DNA of 64,000 bases from Halochromatium sp. GTDB taxonomy: Bacteria > Pseudomonadota > Gammaproteobacteria > Chromatiales > Chromatiaceae. Made by a program: the position numbers and the translations under genes. Below the pieces are notes generated by a model. The model saw only the letters and a list, made by a program, of their open reading frames with translations, was not told the DNA's origin and ran no database searches. Below are positions 26,429-34,217 of this stretch, piece after piece; position 1 is the stretch's first letter, and every line of letters begins with the position of its first letter. The stretch is from NCBI GenBank assembly GCA_010912705.1, contig POWB01000011.1, forward strand, positions 1 to 64,000. Direction: 5' to 3'.

Positions 26429-27940
26429 TCATGGCTTGAGGTCATATTTTTTGAGCCAGTTTGTTAGCGTCGTGGGATTTCCGAAGCCGAGCAGCTGGGC
26501 AGCGCGGGTCTTATTGCCCTGCGCTACCGCTAAGGCACGTTCCAGATAATGCCGCTTAACATCATCGAGAATCTTTTCTAGATCAAAGTCTTCACACATT
26601 TCTCGACCGAGGATTGAGAGGCTACCATCAGCACTTTGGGGCCCTGGCAGCAGCGCATCGCGCGCGTCATCGAGATCGATCGTCGGGCCTGGTGTCCAAA
26701 CTGCCGCACGGCGCAGCGTGTTCAGCAGTTCACGGATATTGCCGGGCCAAGCGTGCTCAAGCAAAAGTTTTCTTGCAGTGACCGAAAGTTTCTTTGGCTC
26801 ATAGCCGGGCTCGGTCTCGCTCTCGCAGTTAACCTGATCCAGAAGACGATCCAGCAGTAAGGCGACATCACCATCGCGCTCACGGAGTGGTGGCAGGACG
26901 ATGACCGCAACGGCTAGACGATAGAACAGGTCTTCGCGGAAACGACTGCTGCTGACCTCTTGGCTGAGGCTGCGATTGGTCGCGGCGATGATGCGGACAT
27001 CGACACGGATGGATCGGGTCGCTCCAACGCGAGTGATCTCGCCTTCCTGAAGCGCACGCAGAAAACGCACCTGGGCAGGCTTGGGTAGCTCGCCGATTTC
27101 ATCCAAGAACAGCGTTCCGGTATCGGCCGCCTCGAAGACGCCTTGGCGAGCGCTGATCGCCCCGGTGAAGGCGCCTTTTTCATGTCCGAACAACTCGGAT
27201 TCGATCAGATCCGGGGCGATAGCACCGCAGTTGAGGGTGACCATAGGTCGGTCGCAGCGCGGGCTAGCCTGGTGGATGGCTCGCGCGAGAAGTTCTTTAC
27301 CGGTGCCAGATTCACCCTCGATCAAAACCGGTATCGAGCGCAGCGCAACCCGGCGGGCACGGGCAACGACGCGCTGCATCAGCGCGCTCCGATGGATGAT
27401 CGCATCGAAGGCTGGCGCCGCAGGCGGAAGACCAGCGGTCATACGTGTCAGTTCGTCATCCGATCGGCGCAGCAGATCCGGAATGAAATCAGCGGCCATC
27501 TGAAATGGGATCGAGACGGAGCGCACCCCATATCGAATCGATGACTCGATCAACTCAGCGGGAAAGCGAGTCTTGGCGAGGATGATCCAGACTGCGGCCA
27601 TCGCTGGCGTGCCTGGGCTGAGGTGAAAGGTCAGCTCAGGCGGGCTGGATCGGGCCTTGATCGTCTCAGCAACGATGCGACGGGCTTCCCGATAGATGGC
27701 GTCGAAGTTAGTGGGGCTGTCCAGCTCGACCGAGTGCACTGTGACGGGCGTCTGGTTACGCTGCCCAAGCCAATCGAGATAGGCCTGCGCTTCAGTGGCG
27801 CTGTAGTCGCAGATCAGCGCCAGGTGGCTGAACCGACTCGTGTCTAGGGCTTGCGCGACTGGACCAGTGCCCACCCAGTCGGCTTCCTCAATGGCGCGGA
27901 GATCAGTGCGACCGAGCCAGCTGAAAAGGAGTCTGTCCAT
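26429..27940 (-). CDS. RtcR-like (CARF-type) sigma-54-dependent activator
   Basis: About 503 residues from the ATG at 27940 (a TTG at 27967 would add nine). The N-terminal about 165 residues form a Rossmann-like sensor (FSHLALICDYSA ... VHSVELDSPTNFDAIY ... LTFHLSPGTPAMAAVWIILAKTRFPAELIESS) similar to the CARF-type domain of RtcR and NE0113 proteins, which bind RNA ends or cyclic oligonucleotides. The AAA+ domain has GESGTGKE, GAFTGA (contacts sigma-54), GTLFLDEIGEL and the sensor region RVDVRIIAATNRSL. The C-terminal HTH reads NKTRAAQLLGFGNPTTLTNWLKKYDL. There is no phosphoreceiver domain, so a ligand is the likely signal. The predicted target is the RpoN promoter right behind it. Confidence 0.88.
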   Translation of the reverse strand: MDRLLFSWLGRTDLRAIEEADWVGTGPVAQALDTSRFSHLALICDYSATEAQAYLDWLGQRNQTPVTVHSVELDSPTNFDAIYREARRIVAETIKARSSPPELTFHLSPGTPAMAAVWIILAKTRFPAELIESSIRYGVRSVSIPFQMAADFIPDLLRRSDDELTRMTAGLPPAAPAFDAIIHRSALMQRVVARARRVALRSIPVLIEGESGTGKELLARAIHQASPRCDRPMVTLNCGAIAPDLIESELFGHEKGAFTGAISARQGVFEAADTGTLFLDEIGELPKPAQVRFLRALQEGEITRVGATRSIRVDVRIIAATNRSLSQEVSSSRFREDLFYRLAVAVIVLPPLRERDGDVALLLDRLLDQVNCESETEPGYEPKKLSVTARKLLLEHAWPGNIRELLNTLRRAAVWTPGPTIDLDDARDALLPGPQSADGSLSILGREMCEDFDLEKILDDVKRHYLERALAVAQGNKTRAAQLLGFGNPTTLTNWLKKYDLKP

Positions 27941-28115
27941 CAGAGTCTCGTTAGCATCTCTAAGCACAGGATGAGAGCAACGGCCAAACCGTCAAACAAG
28001 CCATGGTCTGGGTGCTTAACTGATTGATGACCGATGGCCTGGTAGCGCGATATTGTGGACCTATTCCTACACCCAAGTCTCCCCAACCATAGGGCTCGAT
28101 CAGCGAGGCCGCTCG

Positions 28116-28553
28116 ATGCCAGAGGACGCAAGATCCGCCGACATTCGTTGGCAACAACGCCTAAGCAACTATCTGCGCGCACTGGCACAACTCGAAGAGG
28201 CCGTGCAGTTGCGCAACCAGCGGCCGCTCTCGCGTCTGGAGCAGCAAGGGTTGATCAAAGCCTTTGAATTCACCCAAGAGCTGGGCTGGAATCTGATGAA
28301 GGATTACTTTGAATATCAAGGCAATCCAAACATCACGGGCTCTCGCGATGCGATCCGCGAAGCCTTCAAGCACGGCCTGATCCATGACGGGGATGGCTGG
28401 ATGGCAACCATCCGCAGTCGTAACCTCTCGGCACATACTTACGATGAGACCCGCGCTGATCAGCTGACGCAGATCATCGCCGAGCGCTATCTGGCGTTGT
28501 TCAAGACCTTTGCCGAGCTTATGCAGGCCCTGATGGCCAGCCAAGATGACTGA
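28116..28553 (+). CDS. HEPN-type protein of a HEPN-MNT pair (HI0074-like)
   Basis: About 145 residues from the ATG at 28116. An all-helical nucleotidyltransferase-substrate-binding-like protein: RWQQRLSNYLRALAQLEEAV, KAFEFTQELGWNLMKDYFEYQG, then RSRNLSAHTYDE, which carries the R-x4-H motif of HEPN RNases. In studied HEPN-MNT systems the HEPN protein is a toxin RNase that its MNT partner silences by nucleotidylation. The gene overlaps the MNT gene by 8 bp. It is divergent from the sigma-54 activator, with 175 bp between starts. I found no GG-N10-GC site on its side. Confidence 0.85.
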   Translation: MPEDARSADIRWQQRLSNYLRALAQLEEAVQLRNQRPLSRLEQQGLIKAFEFTQELGWNLMKDYFEYQGNPNITGSRDAIREAFKHGLIHDGDGWMATIRSRNLSAHTYDETRADQLTQIIAERYLALFKTFAELMQALMASQDD

Positions 28554-28863
28554 TCAGCAACCGTTCGGATTAGCACCGGGCGTCGTTGCCCAGCTCCGCA
28601 ACCAGCTCGCCCGCACCCCAGGTCTGCAACGTGCAGTCATCTTTGGATCACGCGCCAAGGGCGATTTTCGACAAGGCTCGGATATCGACATCGCGCTCTT
28701 CGGCCCAAAGCTGACCGAAACGGATCTTGCGGCCCTGGAAGGCCGAATCGACGACTTGCTGCTACCCTATCAGATCGATCTCTGCCAGGTTGAATCGGTT
28801 GAGAATGTGGCTTTACTCGCGCACATCGAGCGCGTCGGCCAACAGCTCTACCCGGCATCCTGA
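28546..28863 (+). CDS. minimal nucleotidyltransferase (MNT) of the HEPN-MNT pair
   Basis: A 105-residue protein with the polymerase-beta-type signature AVIFGSRAKGDFRQGSDIDIALFG, whose two aspartates bind metal, and a later Asp in QIDLCQVESV. It is of the HI0073 type. Its likely role is transfer of AMP (or another NMP) from NTP to the HEPN partner, which neutralises it. The start codon overlaps the end of the HEPN gene (ATGACTGA), implying coupled translation. Confidence 0.88.
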   Translation: MTDQQPFGLAPGVVAQLRNQLARTPGLQRAVIFGSRAKGDFRQGSDIDIALFGPKLTETDLAALEGRIDDLLLPYQIDLCQVESVENVALLAHIERVGQQLYPAS

Positions 28864-29031
28864 GTGGTTCGCTAGCATTACCGCGACCATCGCCTTCCCG
28901 CTCACTTTTGCCTTTGCCTGCACCTTAGGACATGCCGACATCCTCGAGATAACCTGACTGCCCTACTGCGACACGGCTGCTAGAATGGCGCTATGTTTGC
29001 CTAGCCCGGCCGCAAGGCCCCAGCCCTCCTG

Positions 29032-30054
29032 ATGGACATACTCCTCGCTAATCCCCGCGGCTTCTGTGCCGGTGTCGATCGCGCCATCGAGATCGTCGAG
29101 CGCGTGCTCGAACTCTATGGTGCGCCGATCTATGTGCGCCACGAGGTGGTGCATAACCGCTATGTGGTCGACGATCTGCGCAACCGCGGCGCCATCTTCG
29201 TCGATGACATTGCCGCGATCCCGAACGGCGCCACCTGTATCTTCAGCGCCCACGGTGTCTCGCAGCAGGTGCGTGAGCAGGCGGCCAAGCGTGGACTGCG
29301 CATCTTCGACGCCACCTGCCCGCTGGTCACCAAGGTTCACCTCGAGGTTGCGCGGCACTGCAAGGCTGGCTTCGATGTAGTATTGATTGGCCACCGCGGC
29401 CATCCCGAGGTGGAAGGCACACTCGGCCAATGCCAGGCCGATGGTGGCCGCATGCATCTGATCGAGACCGCTGCGGAGGTCGCGGGCCTTGAGGTCGCCG
29501 ATCCCGAGCGCGTCGCCTATGTCACCCAAACCACGCTCTCAGTCGATGAGACCGCGGACGTCATCGAGGCCCTGCAGGCGCGCTTCCCGAATCTGGTCGG
29601 CCCGAAGAAGAGCGATATCTGCTACGCGACCCAGAACCGCCAGGATGCGGTGCGCGAGCTGTCGGCCAAGGCTGACCTGATGCTGGTGGTCGGCTCGATC
29701 AACAGCTCGAACTCGAATCGACTGCGCGAGCTGGCTGAGAAACAAGGCATCCCGGCCTATCTCATCGATGGCGCTGAAGACATCCAGCGCGACTGGCTGA
29801 ACGAGGGCGCACGGGTTGCGCTCACTGCTGGTGCATCGGCCCCAGAGCTACTGGTTGAACAGGTGATCAGCAAGCTCCAAGACTGGGGCGCCGGTGAGGT
29901 CGACGAGCAAGACGGCATTCGCGAGCAGGTGGTCTTTGCCCTGCCTAAAGAACTACAGCCGACGGTTGTTGAGTCCCCTGTCGAGGTCGAGGTCGAGGTC
30001 GAGGCTAAGGCCAAGATCGCTGCCGATGCCGATGCTGAGCAGACTAGCGCTTAA
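29032..30054 (+). CDS. ispH: 4-hydroxy-3-methylbut-2-enyl diphosphate reductase
   Basis: The last enzyme of the MEP isoprenoid pathway, giving IPP and DMAPP. The three cluster-binding cysteines are in [24 protein letters not shown] and [12 protein letters not shown]; the proton-relay Glu lies in the [12 protein letters not shown] region context. The core ends near residue 310. The following about 28 residues ([24 protein letters not shown]) are a low-complexity tail built on a GAGGTC repeat, absent from the usual enzyme. ThiO starts 2 bp downstream. IspH supplies precursors for carotenoids, bacteriochlorophyll tails and quinones. Confidence 0.95.
   Translation: MDILLANPRGFCAGVDRAIEIVERVLELYGAPIYVRHEVVHNRYVVDDLRNRGAIFVDDIAAIPNGATCIFSAHGVSQQVREQAAKRGLRIFDATCPLVTKVHLEVARHCKAGFDVVLIGHRGHPEVEGTLGQCQADGGRMHLIETAAEVAGLEVADPERVAYVTQTTLSVDETADVIEALQARFPNLVGPKKSDICYATQNRQDAVRELSAKADLMLVVGSINSSNSNRLRELAEKQGIPAYLIDGAEDIQRDWLNEGARVALTAGASAPELLVEQVISKLQDWGAGEVDEQDGIREQVVFALPKELQPTVVESPVEVEVEVEAKAKIAADADAEQTSA
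29983..30004 (+). repeat. hexanucleotide repeat (GAGGTC) x3-4 in the ispH tail
   Basis: Three exact GAGGTC units and part of a fourth, encoding Glu-Val repeats after the conserved ispH core. Confidence 0.85.
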
Positions 30055-30056
30055 CG

Positions 30057-31145
30057 ATGAAAAAGATACTGATTATTGGTGGCGGCGTCATCGGCCTGAT
30101 GACGGCGCGTGAGCTGGCCGAGGCCGGCGCCGAGGTGACCCTGATCGAGATGGGCAGCACCGGCAAGGAGTCATCCTGGGCCGGTGGCGGCATCCTCTCG
30201 CCACTCTATCCCTGGCGCTACCGCGGCGCGGTCACGGCCTTGGCGAGCTGGAGCCAGCGCGTCTATCCTGAGTTCTGTGAAGCGCTGTTTGAAGAGACCG
30301 GCGTCAACCCAGAATATAACCGCTCCGGGCTCTTGATCCTCGACCCAGATGCGCCCGACCTGGCGCTGAACTGGGCGGCGACCGAGCAGGCGCCGATGGA
30401 GGTGATCGCGCATGCGGCGATTGCCGAGAAGGAGCCCGGCCTCGGCATCGACACCGAGGCTGCGCTCTGGATGCCCGAGGTGGCGCAGATCCGCAATCCG
30501 CGCCTGACCAAGGCGCTGCACGCCAGCATCAGCAAACGGGTCGAGATGCGTGAGCGTGAAGAGGTGCTCGATCTGCGCGTTGAGGCCGGTCGGGTACGTG
30601 GCGTCACCACCACGACCGGCACCATCGATGCCGAGCAGATCATCGTCTGCACCGGCGCCTGGACCGCCCAGCTGCTCGAGAAGCTCGGCCGTAAGCCCGA
30701 TATCCGGCCAGTACGCGGACAGATGATCCTGTTCTATGCCAAGCCCGGCCAGATTCGGCACCTGTCGCTCTATCGCGAGCGCTATGTGATCCCGCGCAAG
30801 GACGGTCGGGTACTGATCGGCAGCACCCTCGAAGAGGCCGGTTTCGAGAAACGCACCACCGCTGAGGCCAAGGAGGAGCTATACCGAGTCGCAACCGAGA
30901 TGTTCCCGCTGCTCAAGCGCACGCCGATCGAGGATCACTGGGCCGGCCTGCGACCCGGCTCGCCGAGCGGCATCCCCTATATCGGCCCCTATCCCGAGGT
31001 CGAAGGTCTCTACGTCAACGCCGGCCACTTCCGCAATGGGCTGGTGACCGGTCCTGCCTCGGCCCGGCTGATTGCCGACCTGCTGCTGGAGCGCGAGCCG
31101 ATCCTGCCGCCGTCGGCCTACGCCTTGGATAGCGCGCGGACTTGA
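30057..31145 (+). CDS. thiO: glycine oxidase ThiO
   Basis: A 362-residue FAD-dependent amine oxidase of the DAO family. It opens with the dinucleotide-binding motif KILIIGGGVIGLMTARELAEAGAEVTLIE, then SSWAGGGILSPLYPWRY, typical of ThiO. The C-terminal FAD contact is HWAGLRPGSPSGIPYIGPYP and VNAGHFRNGLVTGPASA. It oxidises glycine to the imine used for the thiazole ring of thiamine. No other thi gene is nearby. It is linked tightly to ispH. Confidence 0.92.
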   Translation: MKKILIIGGGVIGLMTARELAEAGAEVTLIEMGSTGKESSWAGGGILSPLYPWRYRGAVTALASWSQRVYPEFCEALFEETGVNPEYNRSGLLILDPDAPDLALNWAATEQAPMEVIAHAAIAEKEPGLGIDTEAALWMPEVAQIRNPRLTKALHASISKRVEMREREEVLDLRVEAGRVRGVTTTTGTIDAEQIIVCTGAWTAQLLEKLGRKPDIRPVRGQMILFYAKPGQIRHLSLYRERYVIPRKDGRVLIGSTLEEAGFEKRTTAEAKEELYRVATEMFPLLKRTPIEDHWAGLRPGSPSGIPYIGPYPEVEGLYVNAGHFRNGLVTGPASARLIADLLLEREPILPPSAYALDSART

Positions 31146-31161
31146 TGGAGAGCACCAGCGC

Positions 31162-33087
31162 ATGAGCACGCGACTGTTCTCGAAGCAGGCGCCGGCTGAT
31201 CCGCTCCGCGCGCGCCTATTCCGCGATCTCGTGGTGTTGATCCTGGTGACCGTCGGCATCTTGAGCGCGGCCAGCGCCCTGATCATCAATGACATCAAAC
31301 GCGGCTTCGCCGAGGCCCAACTTCAGAGCGCCTCGACGCTGCTGCGGGACGAGATCAAGGGCCTGCTGCAGCCGGTGCGCCAGCAGTTGCTGATCTTGCG
31401 CGATGGGGTGCGGAACCGCGACCTGAGACCGACCGACCTGCAGGCCTTGAACGAGCAGCTGATGCCACCGCTCGCGCATATCGGACAGATCGCTGGTGCC
31501 GTGTTTGCGGATGACAGCGGGCGCGAGTATTTTCTCCGTCGCGACGGCGAACGCTGGGTCACGCTCGAGCGCCAGGCGCCGCCCAAGACCTCCGCCAACA
31601 GCGCTGGCACCATGCAGATCTCCGAATGGCTCAACGACGATGACCGCGTCAGATCGCGCCAACAGCCGAGCACCCACGACCCGAGACAGCGACCCTGGTT
31701 CCAAGCGGCGGTGCAAACGCTCGACGCCAAGCGCCAGGATTCGACACCAGACACCGGAGTGCCAACCGCAGCCCAAGCGCCAATCCCACACTCAGACTCA
31801 ACGCCAGACTTAGCCTCAGCCTCAGTCCCACACCCAGACTCAACGCGAGACTCAGCCTCAGCCCCAAACTTGGCCTCAGCCCCAGCCCCAGCCTCAGCCC
31901 CAAACTCAGCCTCAGACTCAGATACTGGTCTCGAGACTGAAACGTCCCACAGTCCAGGACCCGAGACTGAAACAGCCTCCAGCCCACCGGGACTCGCGGC
32001 GAGCGCAGCAGTGGTCTGGAGCCAGCCCTACCAGTTCGCTTCACTCGACGAGCCCGGCATCACCGCGGCCACGGCCTGGCGCGAGGATGGCGAGCTGCTC
32101 GTGCTGGCGCTGGATGTGACGCTCGCACGGATCTTGACGGCTATTCACAGGCTGCAGGCGACTTCGGCTGGTCGGGGCTTCCTGTTCGATCGCGATGGCG
32201 GCGTCTATGGCCCCCCGCCAAGCGGAGACAACAGCCATGAATCCGAGACACGCCCACCGTTCAGCGGCTTCTACAACGCCGAGCAGCGTCTCGGCGGCGC
32301 GACCGCCTTCGAGGCGATCGCAGCCTGGCGCACCGCCGGTGAGCCGGAGGACCAGCCGGTCCGCTTCGAGAGCGACGGACAGGCTTGGTGGGCGGGCTTC
32401 GTCCCACTCGATCTGGTGGAACGCCGCGTTTGGGTTGGCGTCGCCTACCCGAGTCATGGTCCGCTCGGGCTGTTGCAACAACGCTGGTCGCTGTTTGCGG
32501 GCATCGCACTGGCCATTCTGGCGCTGGGCGTCGGCCTCGCACTGCTCATCGTGCGGCGCTATAGCCATCGGCTGCGGGAGCTGCCAAAGCTCAGCATCGA
32601 CCCGAGCCAGCCCGAGACCGACCTCTACGACCTCATCGGGCGTGGCGAGAGCGCCCATCTCGAATTCAAGTCGACCATGCGCCTGAATCTGCGCAGCGGC
32701 AAGAACGATAAGGCCATTGAGCTGGCCTGGCTGAAGGGGGTTGCCGCCTTCCTCAACAGCGAGGGCGGCATCCTGCTGCTCGGTGTGGCTGATGATGGCG
32801 AGGTCTTGGGCCTTGCCGCCGATCGCTTTGCCAATGACGACAAGTGCCAGCTCCACTTCAAGAACCTGGTCAATCAGCATCTCGGCCCGGAGGCCATGCG
32901 CAACCTGCAGCTGACCCTATTCTGGCTTGAGGATAAGCAGATCGGTGCCATCGAATGCGCGCCCGCCGATGACCCGGTGTATCTGCGCCAGAGCAACAGC
33001 GGCGAGTCCTTCCTGATCCGCACTGGTCCTTCGAACAGCGAGCTACCGATCAGCCGCGCACTGGGCTATATCAAGAACCGCTTCTGA
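31162..33087 (+). CDS. membrane sensor with periplasmic domain fused to a Schlafen-type AlbA_2 domain
   Basis: About 641 residues from the ATG at 31162, preceded by a GGAG at about 12 bp. Layout: a membrane helix (LFRDLVVLILVTVGILSAASALII), a long periplasmic region resembling a Cache sensor (LLRDEIKGLLQPVRQQLLILRDGVRNRDL ... ARDPRQRPWFQAAVQ-like segment ... FLFDRDGGVYG), a second helix (LFAGIALAILALGVGLALLIV), and a cytoplasmic AlbA_2 domain (SAHLEFKSTMRLNLRSG ... KGVAAFLNSEGGILLLGVADDGEVLGL ... SGESFLIRTGPSNSEL). The sensor is broken by about 45 residues of Ser/Ala/Pro/Asp repeats. AlbA_2 domains bind or cut nucleic acid, so a membrane signal may be passed to DNA or RNA. Confidence 0.8.
   Translation: MSTRLFSKQAPADPLRARLFRDLVVLILVTVGILSAASALIINDIKRGFAEAQLQSASTLLRDEIKGLLQPVRQQLLILRDGVRNRDLRPTDLQALNEQLMPPLAHIGQIAGAVFADDSGREYFLRRDGERWVTLERQAPPKTSANSAGTMQISEWLNDDDRVRSRQQPSTHDPRQRPWFQAAVQTLDAKRQDSTPDTGVPTAAQAPIPHSDSTPDLASASVPHPDSTRDSASAPNLASAPAPASAPNSASDSDTGLETETSHSPGPETETASSPPGLAASAAVVWSQPYQFASLDEPGITAATAWREDGELLVLALDVTLARILTAIHRLQATSAGRGFLFDRDGGVYGPPPSGDNSHESETRPPFSGFYNAEQRLGGATAFEAIAAWRTAGEPEDQPVRFESDGQAWWAGFVPLDLVERRVWVGVAYPSHGPLGLLQQRWSLFAGIALAILALGVGLALLIVRRYSHRLRELPKLSIDPSQPETDLYDLIGRGESAHLEFKSTMRLNLRSGKNDKAIELAWLKGVAAFLNSEGGILLLGVADDGEVLGLAADRFANDDKCQLHFKNLVNQHLGPEAMRNLQLTLFWLEDKQIGAIECAPADDPVYLRQSNSGESFLIRTGPSNSELPISRALGYIKNRF
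31781..31925 (+). repeat. imperfect hexamer-based repeat in the sensor gene
   Basis: A run of variations on CCAGCC / TCAGCC / CCAAAC with two longer copies of a PHPDSTRDSAS-type phrase, encoding a Ser/Ala/Pro/Asp linker within the periplasmic region. Confidence 0.75.
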
Positions 33088-33306
33088 AGCAGGCACAAAC
33101 GCCTGCTTCCCTGCAGTGCGATCCAGGTATCGCACATCTTTGCAGAGAAGGGATTGTTCACCAAGACCATCGAAACGATGACTGATCGGGATCCCGATGA
33201 CCGATGCGAATACCCGCAAGACCTCAGCGACCAAGACAACGCAAGTTGCACAACAATGATCACAGTGACGGATCTAACCTAGCGATCAACAGATGAGATC
33301 AAGACT

Positions 33307-33522
33307 ATGATCCACGCGGAACTGATTGAAACCTTAAAACAACTACCACAAGCGAAACAGGCCGAAGTGCTCGACTTTGCCCGGTTTCTTGCCCATCGGC
33401 GTCAGGATGACAATGATGAACCAAAACCCCTTGCTGAGTGTTCATTTGCGAAATGGGTCAACACCCCTTTAGTGGTCAATGATTTTCAGCCAATGAGCCG
33501 AGAAGACGCGAATGCCCGCTAA
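33307..33522 (+). CDS. DUF2281-type antitoxin (VapB-like)
   Basis: A 71-residue protein with the family opening LIETLKQLPQAKQAEVLDFARFLAHRR. It overlaps the PIN toxin gene by 11 bp. Here the antitoxin comes first, the canonical order and opposite to the cassettes at the left edge. Likely role: binds and inhibits the toxin and represses the operon. Confidence 0.8.
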   Translation: MIHAELIETLKQLPQAKQAEVLDFARFLAHRRQDDNDEPKPLAECSFAKWVNTPLVVNDFQPMSREDANAR

Positions 33523-33934
33523 GGTCTTTGTCGACACCAATCTCTGGCTCTATGCGTTGGTTGCTAAAGACGATGATCCTCGACATGAGATCGCGGCTGA
33601 GTTCATCCTTGGGCTGAAGCGCCCCTGGATCAACTCGCAAGTGATTCGGGAAGCGAGCAGCAATTTGTTGAAAAAGGCGAAGATCGCAGAGACGAGGCTG
33701 CGGGCGATCATTCAAGACTGGTATCGCGACTGTGAGATTCACCCATCCAATGCAAGGCAACACAGCCTGGCCTCGGAATTACGGGAAAGCTATGCATTCA
33801 GTTACTGGGACAGCCTGATCGTTGCAGCGGCACTTGATGCCGGGTGCACCACGTTGTTTAGCGAGGACATGCAGCATGGTCTGCACATCCATCGCAGTCT
33901 GACCATCCTCAATCCCTTCATGAACCGCGCGTAA
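33512..33934 (+). CDS. vapC: PIN-domain toxin (VapC-like)
   Basis: A 140-residue PIN RNase: KVFVDTNLWLYAL (first Asp), SQVIREASSNLL (Glu), YWDSLIVAAALDAGCTTLFSEDMQHG (third and fourth acidic residues). The complete set of metal ligands suggests an active toxin. It is translationally coupled to the preceding antitoxin. It ends 280 bp before the convergent RND pump gene. Confidence 0.88.
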   Translation: MPAKVFVDTNLWLYALVAKDDDPRHEIAAEFILGLKRPWINSQVIREASSNLLKKAKIAETRLRAIIQDWYRDCEIHPSNARQHSLASELRESYAFSYWDSLIVAAALDAGCTTLFSEDMQHGLHIHRSLTILNPFMNRA

Positions 33935-34091
33935 GAGGCTCTGATCAGGCTCTGGAGTCAAGATGACCGCACCCACAAAGATCGGCCTCGATCGTCGATT
34001 GGTCCAAAACAGCGCATTTCGCTAGGAGATGGCGTCGGATGAGGGAGAGGCAGGAGCACCAGACGATGATCAAGGCCGGCCGCTAACAATG

Positions 34092-34142
34092 GCGGGGCGT
34101 CCTGCCCCGCAAGGGAAGCGCTGAATGCTTCAGCGCTTCCCT
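34092..34142. repeat. two adjacent perfect hairpins between convergent genes
   Basis: GCGGGGC/GCCCCGC (34092-34098 and 34104-34110, loop 5) is followed after one base by a 13-bp perfect stem, AGGGAAGCGCTGA with TCAGCGCTTCCCT (34112-34124 and 34130-34142, loop 5). They lie between vapC and the RND gene, which run towards each other. No T-run follows, so they may be a REP-like palindromic element or a transcription barrier rather than a simple terminator. Confidence 0.75.
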
Positions 34143-34217
34143 AGAGCATTGTTTATCTATTTAATCTGCGCTATCTGCGGTTTATAGGTTCAATTCATCC
34201 CAACCTGTAGCGGCCAC

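Noticed and set aside
27968-28115. Search for a second sigma-54 promoter facing the HEPN-MNT genes
   Set aside because: Every GG in this gap was checked and none is followed by GC after 10 bases.
31781-31925. Apparent CRISPR-like repetition
   Set aside because: The units are short and contiguous with no spacers, and they are in frame as a protein linker. No CRISPR array or cas gene was found anywhere in the window.
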